Source: Sphingomonas phyllosphaerae
GTDB taxonomy: Bacteria; Pseudomonadota; Alphaproteobacteria; Sphingomonadales; Sphingomonadaceae
DNA length: 40,327 nucleotides
Direction of reading: 5' to 3'
NCBI RefSeq assembly: GCF_029623345.1
Contig: NZ_JAPYKH010000027.1
Span: 1-40,327, forward strand
Below, piece by piece: positions 33,060 through 40,327 of this stretch. The position numbers and the translations under genes are program-made. The notes under the pieces are model-generated. The model searched no databases, had not been told where the DNA came from, and saw only the letters and a list, made by a program, of their open reading frames with translations. The stretch's first letter is position 1. Every line of letters begins with the position of its first letter.

Positions 33060-34001
33060 TCACTCCACGAAAGGTTCGACGGCGATATGCCGACCGCGCA
33101 GGAAGGCGTCGGCGACCAGCCGCAGCGGCGCGACGTCGACGTCGGACTCGCCGGCCCGGACGATCTCGGCGAAGCGGCTATACAGGCCCGGATATTCGCC
33201 GTGGAGGTCGGCGTCGTGCGCCAGCGCCTCGGCGCCATCGACCGTCAGCACCGAGCCGCCCTTGGCGAGCAGCAGCGTCCCCGCGTCGGTTTCGACCTCG
33301 ATATCCCAATGCTGCGGCCCCTCCTGGCGGAAGTCGAGGTCCATCGCGATCGCGCTGCCGGCGATGTCGCGAAAGGCGACGCGCGCAGCGATTGGTGCGG
33401 CGCGGTTCGACGGCACGTCCAGCTCCGCCGTCTCGACGAAGAAGGGGCGCGGCAGGATCCGCGTCGCGATCGACAGCGCGTTGATGCCGGGATCGAACAC
33501 GCCGAAGCCGCCGGGCTCCCAGATCCAGTCCTGTCCCGGGTGCCAGACGCGCACGTCCTCGCGCCAGGTGATCGTCGCGCGCTTGACCTCGCGCGCGGCG
33601 AGCCAGGCGCGCGCCGGTTCGACACCGTCGGCATAGCGCGAGTGCCAGCTGGCGAAGAGGCTGACGCCACGCGCGGTAGCCGCGTCGTGCAAGGCAGCCA
33701 CCTCGGCCAGCGTCGCGCCCGGCGGCTTCTCGAGGAAAACGTGCCAGCCCTGCTCGATCGCGAACTGCGCGATGGCGCGGCGCACCTGCGGCGGGGTGCA
33801 GAGCGCGACCGCGTCGACCGGAACGCCGCTGGCGGCGAGCGCCTCGACGTTGGGGAAGAAGGGCAGGCCGTTGACCGGCTCGCCGTGGCGGCTGACCGTC
33901 GCGACCAGCTCGAGGTCGGCGTTGCCGGCGATCGCGGGCAGGTGCTGGTCGTGCGCGATCTTGCCCATGCCGACCAGCGCGAGGCGAATCGGGGCGCTCA
34001 C
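33060..34001 (-). CDS. Gfo/Idh/MocA oxidoreductase, probable D-galactose 1-dehydrogenase
   Basis: Probably oxidises D-galactose (or L-arabinose, which has the same C2-C4 stereochemistry) to the lactone with NAD(P)+. The 313-residue product has a Rossmann domain with VGMGKIAHDQHLPAI, the CTPPQVR segment, and the EKPPGATLAE motif, followed by the GFO/IDH C-domain (GGFGVFDPGINALSI). It is the last of four overlapping genes; GTG at 34001 overlaps the previous stop (GTGA). The lactonase gene nearby supports the role. Other Gfo/Idh members act on other sugars, so substrate is from context. Confidence 0.85.
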   Translation of the reverse strand: MSAPIRLALVGMGKIAHDQHLPAIAGNADLELVATVSRHGEPVNGLPFFPNVEALAASGVPVDAVALCTPPQVRRAIAQFAIEQGWHVFLEKPPGATLAEVAALHDAATARGVSLFASWHSRYADGVEPARAWLAAREVKRATITWREDVRVWHPGQDWIWEPGGFGVFDPGINALSIATRILPRPFFVETAELDVPSNRAAPIAARVAFRDIAGSAIAMDLDFRQEGPQHWDIEVETDAGTLLLAKGGSVLTVDGAEALAHDADLHGEYPGLYSRFAEIVRAGESDVDVAPLRLVADAFLRGRHIAVEPFVE

Positions 34002-34993
34002 AGCGCGCGCACCTCGACCGGCGCGTCGGGCGCGTCGGTCAGCGGGTTGCGCAGCGGCAGCGCGAACGGCGCGGCGCTGATCTCGAACACGTCGCCGGGC
34101 TGGGTCTTGACGCCGTCCGCCACCGACAAGGTCGCGGTGCCGAAGAAATGGACGTGGACGTCGCCGGGCCGGCGGAAGCCGGCATATTTGAAATGGTGGT
34201 GCTCGAGATTGGCGAGGTGGTGCGACATATTGTCCTCGCCGGTCAGGAACGGCTTCTCCCACAAGGTCGCGCCGTCGCGGACGATGCGGCTGGTGCCGCG
34301 GATGTCCGCCGGGGGCGTGCCGAGCAGCAGCTCGGGGCCGAGCGCAGCCTGGCGCAGCTTGGAATGCGCCAGCCAGAGGTAATTGTGCTTTTCGGTGACG
34401 TGGTCGCTGAACTCGTTGGCGAGCGCGACGCCGAGGCGATAAGGCGTGCCGTCCTCGCCGATCAGATAGATGCCGGCGAGCTCGGGCTCCTCGCCGCCGT
34501 CCTGCGCGAAAGCGGGCGAGGCGAGCGGCGCCTCGGGCGCCACCAGCGACTGGCCGTCGCCCTTGTAGAACCACTCGGGCTGCTGGCCGACCGCACCCGC
34601 GGCGGGCTTGCCGCCCTCGACGCCCTCGAGGAACATCCGCATCGAATCGGTCTGGTGCGCGGCGTCGGCCGCGGCCTTGTGCATCTTGTCGCGCCCTTCC
34701 GCCGAGCCGAGATGGGTCAGTCCGGTGCCCGCGAGCAGCAGCCGCGCGCCGTCCTCATGGTCGATCGCCGGGAGCAGGCGCTTGGCGTCGAGCTCGGCGG
34801 CGAGATCGACCGTCTCGTCGGTGCGGCGCGCCGCGGCGGCTTCGGCGAGCGTGGTGCCGCGCGCGATCGCCTCCAGCGCGAGCGCGCGCGTCGTGTCGAC
34901 GCCGTCGAGGAAACAGGCGCTGTCACCCTCGGCGAGGATGACACGGCGACGACCGTCGTCGCCACGATGCTGAAGCAGGCGGGTGAAGCTCAT
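33998..34993 (-). CDS. AraD1/GguC family FAH-fold protein
   Basis: A 331-residue member of the fumarylacetoacetate hydrolase fold, of the group named AraD1 or GguC. Features: LLQHRGDDGRRRVILAEGD start, LAGTGLTHLGSAEGRDKM, an E-x-E metal pair candidate in EEPELAGIYLIG, GVALANEFSDHVTEKHNY, and LGPELLLG. FAH enzymes bind Mg2+ and cleave or dehydrate 2-keto acids. GguC lies with galactose/arabinose uptake genes in Agrobacterium, but its reaction is not established. Here it is in the place where a galactonate or keto-deoxy-acid step is needed. ATGA overlap with dgoA and GTGA overlap with the dehydrogenase gene. Confidence 0.85.
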   Translation of the reverse strand: MSFTRLLQHRGDDGRRRVILAEGDSACFLDGVDTTRALALEAIARGTTLAEAAAARRTDETVDLAAELDAKRLLPAIDHEDGARLLLAGTGLTHLGSAEGRDKMHKAAADAAHQTDSMRMFLEGVEGGKPAAGAVGQQPEWFYKGDGQSLVAPEAPLASPAFAQDGGEEPELAGIYLIGEDGTPYRLGVALANEFSDHVTEKHNYLWLAHSKLRQAALGPELLLGTPPADIRGTSRIVRDGATLWEKPFLTGEDNMSHHLANLEHHHFKYAGFRRPGDVHVHFFGTATLSVADGVKTQPGDVFEISAAPFALPLRNPLTDAPDAPVEVRAL

Positions 34994-35628
34994 GCGAGGT
35001 CCTTGAGCGCGGTGATATACTGGCGGGCGTCCACGCCCACCGCCTCGGCCGACTTGCCGGGGCGGTAGAGGTTGGAGCCAAGCCCGAAGCCGTTGGCGCC
35101 CGCGGCGCGCCACTCGGTCATGTTGTGCGGGGCGATGCCGCCGACCGCGAGCATCCGCGTCGCCTTGGGCAGCACCGCGCGCTGCGCCTTGAGGAAGGCG
35201 GGAGTGGTGCCGTCGGCGGGGAAGAGCTTCAGCGCGGTGGCACCCGCGGCGAGCGCGGCGAAGCCCTCGCTCGGGGTGAAATAGCCGGGCAGCGACACCA
35301 GCCCGGCGGCGACGCTGGCGCGGATCACCTCGGGGTTCGTGTTGGGTGAGACGATCAGCGTGCCGCCCGCGTCCTGCACCCGCGCGACGTCGTCGGTGGT
35401 GAGCACGGTGCCGGCGCCGACCATCGCGCGGCCGGCGAGTCGGTCGGCGAGCAAGCGGATGCTGTCGAATGGGTCGGGCGAGTTGAGCGGCACCTCGAGC
35501 AAGGTGAAGCCGGCCTCGACCAGCGCGTCGCCCACCGCGGGCGCCTCGGCGGGGGTGAGGCCGCGCAGGATCGCCACCAGCGGCGCCTGACGGAAGGCGG
35601 CGTCGAACGCCGCGAGATGGTCGGTCAT
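34990..35628 (-). CDS. dgoA: 2-dehydro-3-deoxy-6-phosphogalactonate aldolase
   Basis: Cleaves KDPGal to pyruvate and glyceraldehyde 3-phosphate, ending the De Ley-Doudoroff pathway. The 212-residue class I aldolase has the KDPG-type barrel: LVAILRGLTPAEA, the Glu45 base in LLEVPLNSPDP, GAGTVLTTDDV, PGYFTPSE and Schiff-base Lys134 in ALKLFPAD. The LRG and PLNSPDP details point to the phosphogalactonate rather than the phosphogluconate type. ATG at 35628 overlaps the dgoK stop (ATGA), as does its own stop with the AraD1 start. Confidence 0.93.
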   Translation of the reverse strand: MTDHLAAFDAAFRQAPLVAILRGLTPAEAPAVGDALVEAGFTLLEVPLNSPDPFDSIRLLADRLAGRAMVGAGTVLTTDDVARVQDAGGTLIVSPNTNPEVIRASVAAGLVSLPGYFTPSEGFAALAAGATALKLFPADGTTPAFLKAQRAVLPKATRMLAVGGIAPHNMTEWRAAGANGFGLGSNLYRPGKSAEAVGVDARQYITALKDLA

Positions 35629-36503
35629 CGGGTCATCTCCCACAGCCGGTGGATCCCGGCGGCGAAGGCGCGCTCGCTGTCGAGCGCCAGAGCGGTGCCG
35701 CCGCATGCGTCGATCGCGGCGGCGTAGAGCGTGGCGAGGTCGCCGCTGGCGAGCAGCTGGACCGGGCGGCCGTTGAGATCGGTGCGCGCGCCGACGTCGG
35801 CGCCGATCAGCACGCCGCTGGCGAAGCTGGCGGCATCGATCGCGTCAAGCCGGTCGAGCAAGACGCGCGCGCGCACCTCGAACAAGGCGACGGTGAGGTC
35901 GCGCGCACCCGCGCCGCGCGCGACACCGGCGCGGAAGGCGGCGCCATCGGCGACCGCCCCGTCGAGCATCGCGCTGAGAATGCCGTGGCCGCGCAGCAGC
36001 GCGAACAGCTCGCCCGTCAGCGCGGTGGCGACATCGGTGATCTGACCGGCGGTGGTGGCGATCCACTTGTTGTGCGTGCCGGGCTGGCAGAACAAAGCGT
36101 CGTCGGGAGCAAGCCCCGCGGCGAGCGCGCCGAGCACCTGCACCTCCTCGCCGCGCATCACGTCGGCGCGCTCGCCGCTGCGCAGCGCGACGCCGGGGAG
36201 CAGCAAAGCGTTCGCGTCGGGCAGGCGCAGTGCGCCGGCGGCGAGCGTGGCGAGGTCGGCGGGGGCGGCGACATAGGGCACCTCGCGCCAGCCGCGGTTG
36301 GAGCCGACCATGCCGGCGGCGATCACCGGCAGCTCGCCCAGTTGAGCACGCAGCGCCGCCAGCTCCGCGGGATAATCGTCGGCACTGAGTGCGAGCACGC
36401 CGCGCGAGTCGCGCATCGCTTCGCCAAACGTCCCGTCCGCCGCCACGCGCCAGGCGCGGCGGTTGGTCGTGCCCCAGTCGATGGCGATATAGTCGCCCGC
36501 CAC
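35625..36503 (-). CDS. dgoK: 2-dehydro-3-deoxygalactonokinase
   Basis: Phosphorylates 2-keto-3-deoxygalactonate with ATP. The 292-residue product has the family N-terminus IAIDWGTTNRRAW, AAGMVGSNRGWREVPYV, RGEEVQVLGAL, FCQPGTHNKWI, and a C-terminal GVLIGADVGA. It belongs to the DgoK family, distinct from KDG kinases. GTG start at 36503 with AGGAGGG upstream. It is first of a four-gene overlapping operon and divergent from the lactonase gene. Confidence 0.94.
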   Translation of the reverse strand: MAGDYIAIDWGTTNRRAWRVAADGTFGEAMRDSRGVLALSADDYPAELAALRAQLGELPVIAAGMVGSNRGWREVPYVAAPADLATLAAGALRLPDANALLLPGVALRSGERADVMRGEEVQVLGALAAGLAPDDALFCQPGTHNKWIATTAGQITDVATALTGELFALLRGHGILSAMLDGAVADGAAFRAGVARGAGARDLTVALFEVRARVLLDRLDAIDAASFASGVLIGADVGARTDLNGRPVQLLASGDLATLYAAAIDACGGTALALDSERAFAAGIHRLWEMTR

Positions 36504-36521
36504 GCATCCCTCCTAATCTAT

Positions 36522-36533
36522 TTGTAAGACATA
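36522..36533. promoter_or_regulatory. candidate GntR-type operator 1
   Basis: TTGTAAGACATA, shared at 10 of 12 positions with TAGTCAGACATA on the minus strand at 39084-39095. It lies between dgoK and the lactonase gene, 19 bases from the dgoK start. It fits the T-N-G-T-N-N-N-A-C pattern of FadR-type GntR regulators. Confidence 0.5.
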
Positions 36534-36601
36534 AACCGCTGTGCGATCAGGTCAAGCCGGTGCCGGCGCGGACCGGCGACAGAGCAGAAGGAGAGCGGAC
36601 G

Positions 36602-37480
36602 ATGGCGGACGAGGTGACGACGCTGTGGCGCGGCGGCGCGCTGCTGGGCGAGGGGCCGGCCTGGGACCCCGCGCGCGGCGTGCTGTGGTTCACCGACATC
36701 AAGCGGCGCCGGGTCCATCGCTACGATCCCGCGAGCGGCGCGGTGACGCAGTGGGACGCGCCGGCGCAGGTCGGCTGGGTGCTGCCCGCCGACGATGGCG
36801 CGCTGATCGCGGGGCTGCAGACCGGGCTGGCGCGCTTCGATCCCGACACCGGCGACTTCACGCATCTCGCCGAGGTCGAGCCCGAGCTGCCCGGCAATCG
36901 TCTCAACGACGCCACGGTGGCACCCGATGGCACGATCTACTTCGGCTCGATGGACGATAGCGAGAGCGGCCCGACCGGGCGCGTCCACCGCTGGGACGGC
37001 AGCGCGGCGATGGCGACCGCGATCCCCGCGGTGGCGATCACCAACGGCCCCGGCATCGCGCCGGACGGGCGCACGCTCTACCATGTCGACACGGTCGGCG
37101 GGGTGATCCACGCGGTCGCGCTCGCGCCCGACGGCACCACAAGCGCGATGCGCGACTTCGCGCGGATCGATCCGCTTGACGGTCATCCCGACGGGGTGAC
37201 GGTCGATTCGGAGGGCAACGTCTGGGTCGGGCTATGGGGCGGCTGGCGTGCGCGGCTCTACTCGCCCGCGGGCACGATCCTGCGCGAGGTGCGGCTGCCT
37301 GCGTCGAACGTCACCAAGGTAGCGCTGGGCGGGCCCGACCTGCGCACCGCCTACGTCACGACAGCCAGCATCGGCCTCGACGACGCCGCGCGCGCGGCGC
37401 AGCCGGAGGCGGGCGGGCTGTTCAGCTTCGCGGTCGAGGTGCCGGGCCAGCCGTTGCCGCTGGCGCGAGCGGCCGGGTGA
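36602..37480 (+). CDS. SMP-30/gluconolactonase family lactonase
   Basis: Hydrolyses the aldonolactone (galactono- or arabinono-lactone). The 292-residue six-blade propeller has Glu in LLGEGPAWDPARG, the NRLNDATVAPDGTIYFGSMD segment, ITNGPGIAPDGRTLYHVDT and DGHPDGVTVDSEGNVWVGLW, giving the metal-site Glu, Asn and Asp. ATG 36602 has AAGGAG 8 bases upstream. It is divergent from dgoK over 98 bp that carry the candidate operator. Specificity from context. Confidence 0.92.
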   Translation: MADEVTTLWRGGALLGEGPAWDPARGVLWFTDIKRRRVHRYDPASGAVTQWDAPAQVGWVLPADDGALIAGLQTGLARFDPDTGDFTHLAEVEPELPGNRLNDATVAPDGTIYFGSMDDSESGPTGRVHRWDGSAAMATAIPAVAITNGPGIAPDGRTLYHVDTVGGVIHAVALAPDGTTSAMRDFARIDPLDGHPDGVTVDSEGNVWVGLWGGWRARLYSPAGTILREVRLPASNVTKVALGGPDLRTAYVTTASIGLDDAARAAQPEAGGLFSFAVEVPGQPLPLARAAG

Positions 37481-37525
37481 GCGGCCGGCACTCATGGTCT
37501 ATACCCGTGATGTCGTCCCGTTCGT

Positions 37526-37617
37526 GCTGAGGAGCCGCTGAGCCTGTCGAAGCACCGTCGCGCGCGCGGCGACGTCGCTTTGCGACGTGGCTTCGACGAG
37601 CTCAGCCTCTCCTCAGC
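37526..37617. repeat. 28-bp inverted repeat with inner hairpin
   Basis: The left arm 37526-37553 and the right arm 37590-37617 are complementary at 24 of 28 positions (core GCTGAGGAG, GCTGAGC, GTCGAAGC). Between them is a perfect 7-bp hairpin (37572-37578/37582-37588, loop TTT). It looks like the CTGAG...GTCGAAG repeats of sphingomonads, a third family here, in the lactonase/MFS convergent gap. Confidence 0.8.
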
Positions 37618-37660
37618 GCATCGGCTGGGTCGCATCACTGTCTCGGCGCAACGACCAGAA

Positions 37661-37690
37661 GGCCGGCGCTCTCCCGAGGGAGCGCCGGCC
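37661..37690 (-). terminator. terminator of MFS gene
   Basis: GGCCGGCGCT/AGCGCCGGCC, a 10-bp perfect stem extendable to 13 with one wobble. On the minus strand it follows the MFS stop by 32 bases and continues TTCTGG. Confidence 0.6.
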
Positions 37691-37722
37691 GTCCGGTACT
37701 CATCGGCGGCGCGTCGCTACCC

Positions 37723-39039
37723 CTAGGCGGCGGTCTCCTGCGCGGCCGCGTCCGGGAAGGCGTTGGTCGCCTTGGCGCCCCATAGCGCGTAGAACAGGAT
37801 GTAGAGTTCGCACGCCGCGGTCAGCAGGAACGATGGCTGGAGCCCGAACGTGTCGGCCAGCTTGCCCTGCACCACGACCAGCGCGCCGCCCGCGATCGCC
37901 ATGATCAGCAGCCCCGAGCCCTCCTCGGTGAGCGGCCCCAGCCCCTTGATCCCAAGCGTGAAGATCGTCGGGAACATGATCGAGTGGAACAGCCCCACCG
38001 CGATCAGCGACCACATCGCCGCGGGTCCGGTAGTGAATACGGTGATCAGCATCACCACGAAGGCGCCGATGGAAAAGGCCGCCAGCACCGTCTCGGCCGG
38101 GATCCGCTGCATGATCGCCGAGCCGACGAAACGGCCTATCATCATGCCGCCCCACAGCAGCGTGAGATACCGCCCGGCCTCCTCCGCGGTGACGTTGGCG
38201 ATGGTCGGCTGGCTGACGAAGTTCACGAACAGGTTGGCGACGCCGATCTCGGCGATCAGGTAGATGAAGATAGCGGGAATGCCGAACACGAGGTTGCGGT
38301 GCTTCCACAGCGAATGGTGCTTGCGCTCCTCCTTGGCCAGCCGGCTCGTCGCCGAGCCCATCGCGGGCAGCGGGAAGCGCGCGATCACCACCGCGAGGAC
38401 GACCAGCACGATCGCGACCAGCACATAGGGCAGCACGACCGAGTGCGCGTCGGCGAGCCGCTCCGCCGGGGTCAGCACGGTACCCGTCTGTGCGGTGCCG
38501 CCCTTGGACCGGCCGAGGATGAGATAGGCGCCGAACAGCGGCGCCAGCATCGTGCCGGCCGAGTTGAGCGCCTGCACCAGGTTGAGCCGCGACGAGGCGG
38601 TCTCCGGCGGGCCGATCACCGCGACATAAGGGTTGGCGGCGACCTGGAGCAGGGTGATGCCACTGGCGATCACGAATAGCATCACCAGCGTCACGCCGTA
38701 GGACGGCAGGCTCGCGGCGAGCACCATGCCGACCGCGCCGAGCGCCATGATGATCAGCCCGGTGACGAGCGACTTTTGGTAGCCGATCCGCTCGATCAGC
38801 TTGGCCGACGGGATCGAAGCGAAGAAGTAGGCGATGAACCAGACGCTTTCGATCAGCGTCGTCTGGGTATAATTAAGGTCGAACACGCTGCGCAGGTGCG
38901 GCAGCAGCGTGTTGTTAATGACGGTGATGAAGCCCCACATGAAAAACAGGCTAGCCAGCAGCGTCAGCGCGGGACGGTAGGCGACGCCCGCCCCGCCCCC
39001 CGTCGCGACAGCGCCGCTGGCAATCGGTGGTCCGGCCAT
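37723..39039 (-). CDS. sugar MFS transporter, FucP/GluP-like
   Basis: Imports a hexose, likely galactose or glucose, by proton or sodium symport. The 438-residue product has about 12 hydrophobic segments and the family marks FFMWGFITVINNTLLPHL, NYTQTTLIESVWFIAYFF (IESVWFIAYF), GITLLQVAANPYV, RLNLVQALNSAGTMLAP and a late MFPTIFTLGIKGLG. ATG 39039 has AAGGAG 6 bases upstream; ATG 39042 would leave 3. It is divergent from galM and shares a 145-bp regulatory region. Fucose-type substrates cannot be excluded. Confidence 0.92.
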   Translation of the reverse strand: MAGPPIASGAVATGGGAGVAYRPALTLLASLFFMWGFITVINNTLLPHLRSVFDLNYTQTTLIESVWFIAYFFASIPSAKLIERIGYQKSLVTGLIIMALGAVGMVLAASLPSYGVTLVMLFVIASGITLLQVAANPYVAVIGPPETASSRLNLVQALNSAGTMLAPLFGAYLILGRSKGGTAQTGTVLTPAERLADAHSVVLPYVLVAIVLVVLAVVIARFPLPAMGSATSRLAKEERKHHSLWKHRNLVFGIPAIFIYLIAEIGVANLFVNFVSQPTIANVTAEEAGRYLTLLWGGMMIGRFVGSAIMQRIPAETVLAAFSIGAFVVMLITVFTTGPAAMWSLIAVGLFHSIMFPTIFTLGIKGLGPLTEEGSGLLIMAIAGGALVVVQGKLADTFGLQPSFLLTAACELYILFYALWGAKATNAFPDAAAQETAA

Positions 39040-39083
39040 CATCCTCTCCTTGTGACGCGCGGAACTGGGTTGCGCGTGCTCGA

Positions 39084-39095
39084 TATGTCTGACTA
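39084..39095. promoter_or_regulatory. candidate GntR-type operator 2
   Basis: TATGTCTGACTA; its minus strand reads TAGTCAGACATA, near-identical to site 1 at 36522. It lies 45 bases from the MFS start and 90 from galM. Confidence 0.5.
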
Positions 39096-39184
39096 TATTC
39101 CGGGCGGTCGCCGGGTCAATGCGGAATTGCCGCGGGACGGCGCCGTTGTGGCGCGTGCGCTAGGACGTTCGGGAGAGGTCGGCA

Positions 39185-40327
39185 ATGGTCAGGTTGGCTG
39201 CGTGTGGCGGATGGGTGATGGCGGCCGGCGGCCTGATGGTGGCGGCGAGCGCCGATGCGGCGACCGCGAAGCGCGAGGCGTTCGGCCAGCTCCCCGACGG
39301 CACCGCGATCGAGGCGGTGGTGCTCAGCGGCAGCAACGGCGTCAGCGCCCGCGTGATGACGCTGGGCGCGACGCTGCAGTCGCTCAACGTGCCGGGACGC
39401 GACGGCAAGGTCGCCGACATCACGCTCGGTTACGACGACGCCGCCAGCTACGTCACCAAACCCAATTTCTGGGGCCAGACCGTGGGCCGCTACGCCAATC
39501 GCATCCGCGGCGGCAAATTCGCGATCGACGGCAAGAGCTACCAGCTGCCGCTCAATGACAAGACCAACTCGCTCCACGGCGGCACGAAGGGCTTCGACAA
39601 GGTGATCTGGAAGATCACCGAGGTGAAGTCCGGCCCCAGGGCGAGCGTCACCATGGTAATGACCAGCCCGGCGGGCGACCAAGGCTATCCCGGCACGCTC
39701 CAGGTGACCGCGACCTACAGCCTCGACGATGCCGGCGCGCTGATGATCGATCTCGGCGCCAAGACCGACGCGCCGACGATCGTCAACCTCACTAACCACG
39801 CTTTGTTCGACATGGCGGGCGAGGGCTCGGCCGGCGGCATCTACGCGCAGAAGCTGACGATCCCGGCGAAGCGTTACACCCCGGTCGACGCCACGCTGAT
39901 CCCGACGGGCGAGCTCACGCCGGTGGCGGGCACGGTGTTCGACTTTACGCAAGGCCGCGTCGTCGGCGAGGGCGTGCGCGACGGGCGCGACCCGCAGATC
40001 GTGATCGGCCGCGGCTACGATCATAATTTCGCGCTCGACAAGGGGGCCACCAAGGACCCGCAGCTCGCTGCGCGACTGGAGGACCCGGTGTCCGGGCGCG
40101 TGCTCGAGGTGCTCACCACCGAGCCGGGCGTGCAATTCTATTCGGGGAATTTCCTCGACGGTTCGCTGATCGGCAAGTCGGGCCATGTCTATCGCATGGG
40201 CGACGGCATCGCGCTGGAGCCGCAGAAATTCCCGGACACGCCCAACCAGCCGGCGTTCGGCTCGGCGCGGGTCGATCCGGGCAAGCCCTATCACCACATC
40301 ATGGTCTTCCGCGTCTCGACGGCGCGC
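39185..40327 (+). CDS. galM: aldose 1-epimerase (mutarotase), exported, runs off the right edge
   Basis: Interconverts alpha and beta anomers of galactose or related sugars. The 381 residues in the window lack only the C-terminal end. A signal peptide (VMAAGGLMVAASADA) marks it as periplasmic. Motifs: RYANRIRGGKF, NSLHGGTKGFDK, the catalytic His in VNLTNHALFDMAG, and the Glu in ALEPQKFPDTPNQP. GGAGAGG lies 8 bases before the ATG. In the periplasm it would supply the right anomer to the MFS carrier or the 1-dehydrogenase. Its stop is beyond base 40327. Confidence 0.94.
   Translation, partial: MVRLAACGGWVMAAGGLMVAASADAATAKREAFGQLPDGTAIEAVVLSGSNGVSARVMTLGATLQSLNVPGRDGKVADITLGYDDAASYVTKPNFWGQTVGRYANRIRGGKFAIDGKSYQLPLNDKTNSLHGGTKGFDKVIWKITEVKSGPRASVTMVMTSPAGDQGYPGTLQVTATYSLDDAGALMIDLGAKTDAPTIVNLTNHALFDMAGEGSAGGIYAQKLTIPAKRYTPVDATLIPTGELTPVAGTVFDFTQGRVVGEGVRDGRDPQIVIGRGYDHNFALDKGATKDPQLAARLEDPVSGRVLEVLTTEPGVQFYSGNFLDGSLIGKSGHVYRMGDGIALEPQKFPDTPNQPAFGSARVDPGKPYHHIMVFRVSTAR

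Noticed and set aside
33998..35113. Longer starts for the AraD1, dgoA and dgoK frames
   Set aside because: The ATGA overlaps at 34990-34993 and 35625-35628 and the family N-termini fix the shorter starts.

Overview
The window looks like chromosomal DNA of a high-GC alphaproteobacterium, most likely a sphingomonad (Sphingomonas or a close relative). The reasons are the strong GC bias at third codon positions, the gene order rodZ-like/ybgF/tilS/ftsH and proA...nadD-rsfS-rlmH-envC, a circularly permuted (two-piece) tmRNA gene of the alphaproteobacterial type, and several families of short palindromic intergenic repeats of the kind common in sphingomonads. Genus is an inference; no rRNA or other marker is present.

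Layout. 1-4953: an agmatine deiminase gene behind an M28 exopeptidase gene, divergent from an S9 peptidase. 4954-7123: a gap with stacked hairpins, then a thiolase and a MaoC-type dehydratase. 7222-12127: bifunctional PutA, a glycine-zipper envelope protein and a DAACS symporter. 12266-19793: a forward run of ptsP (nitrogen-PTS enzyme I), a RodZ-like HTH membrane protein, cpoB/ybgF, tilS and ftsH, closed by a terminator. 20165-23020: ligA and an Rrf2-type [2Fe-2S] regulator. 23107-23445: ssrA (tmRNA). 23670-26130: a 54-residue small protein, an SDR oxidoreductase and an acyl-CoA dehydrogenase. 26518-27585: a secreted CHAP protein and a Tat/lipobox MsrB. 27680-32723: a short protein with what looks like a compensated double frameshift, then proA, a ParD/ParE-like toxin-antitoxin pair, nadD, rsfS, rlmH and a degenerate-LytM envC gene. 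33060 to the right edge: a sugar-acid locus.

The right-hand locus reads as a De Ley-Doudoroff route for D-galactose, possibly shared with L-arabinose. It has an exported mutarotase (galM), a FucP-type MFS importer, a Gfo/Idh sugar 1-dehydrogenase, an SMP-30 lactonase, a 2-keto-3-deoxygalactonate kinase (dgoK) and an aldolase (dgoA). It also has an AraD1/GguC-type FAH-fold protein of uncertain chemistry. The galactonate dehydratase step is not visible. Four genes on the minus strand overlap by 4 bp each, and a near-identical 12-bp motif lies upstream of both dgoK/lactonase and the transporter/galM pair.

The most interesting items are the permuted ssrA gene with two hairpins that show the same 16-nt loop sequence, the toxin-antitoxin pair spliced into a housekeeping operon with GTGA junctions on both sides, the compensated frameshift at 27713-27756, the 54-residue gene beside ssrA, a predicted leaderless promoter for the Rrf2 regulator, the AraD1/GguC protein, and the concentration of palindromic repeats in convergent gene gaps. 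I found no entirely new multi-gene system; the toxin-antitoxin insertion and the AraD1/GguC question are the nearest candidates.
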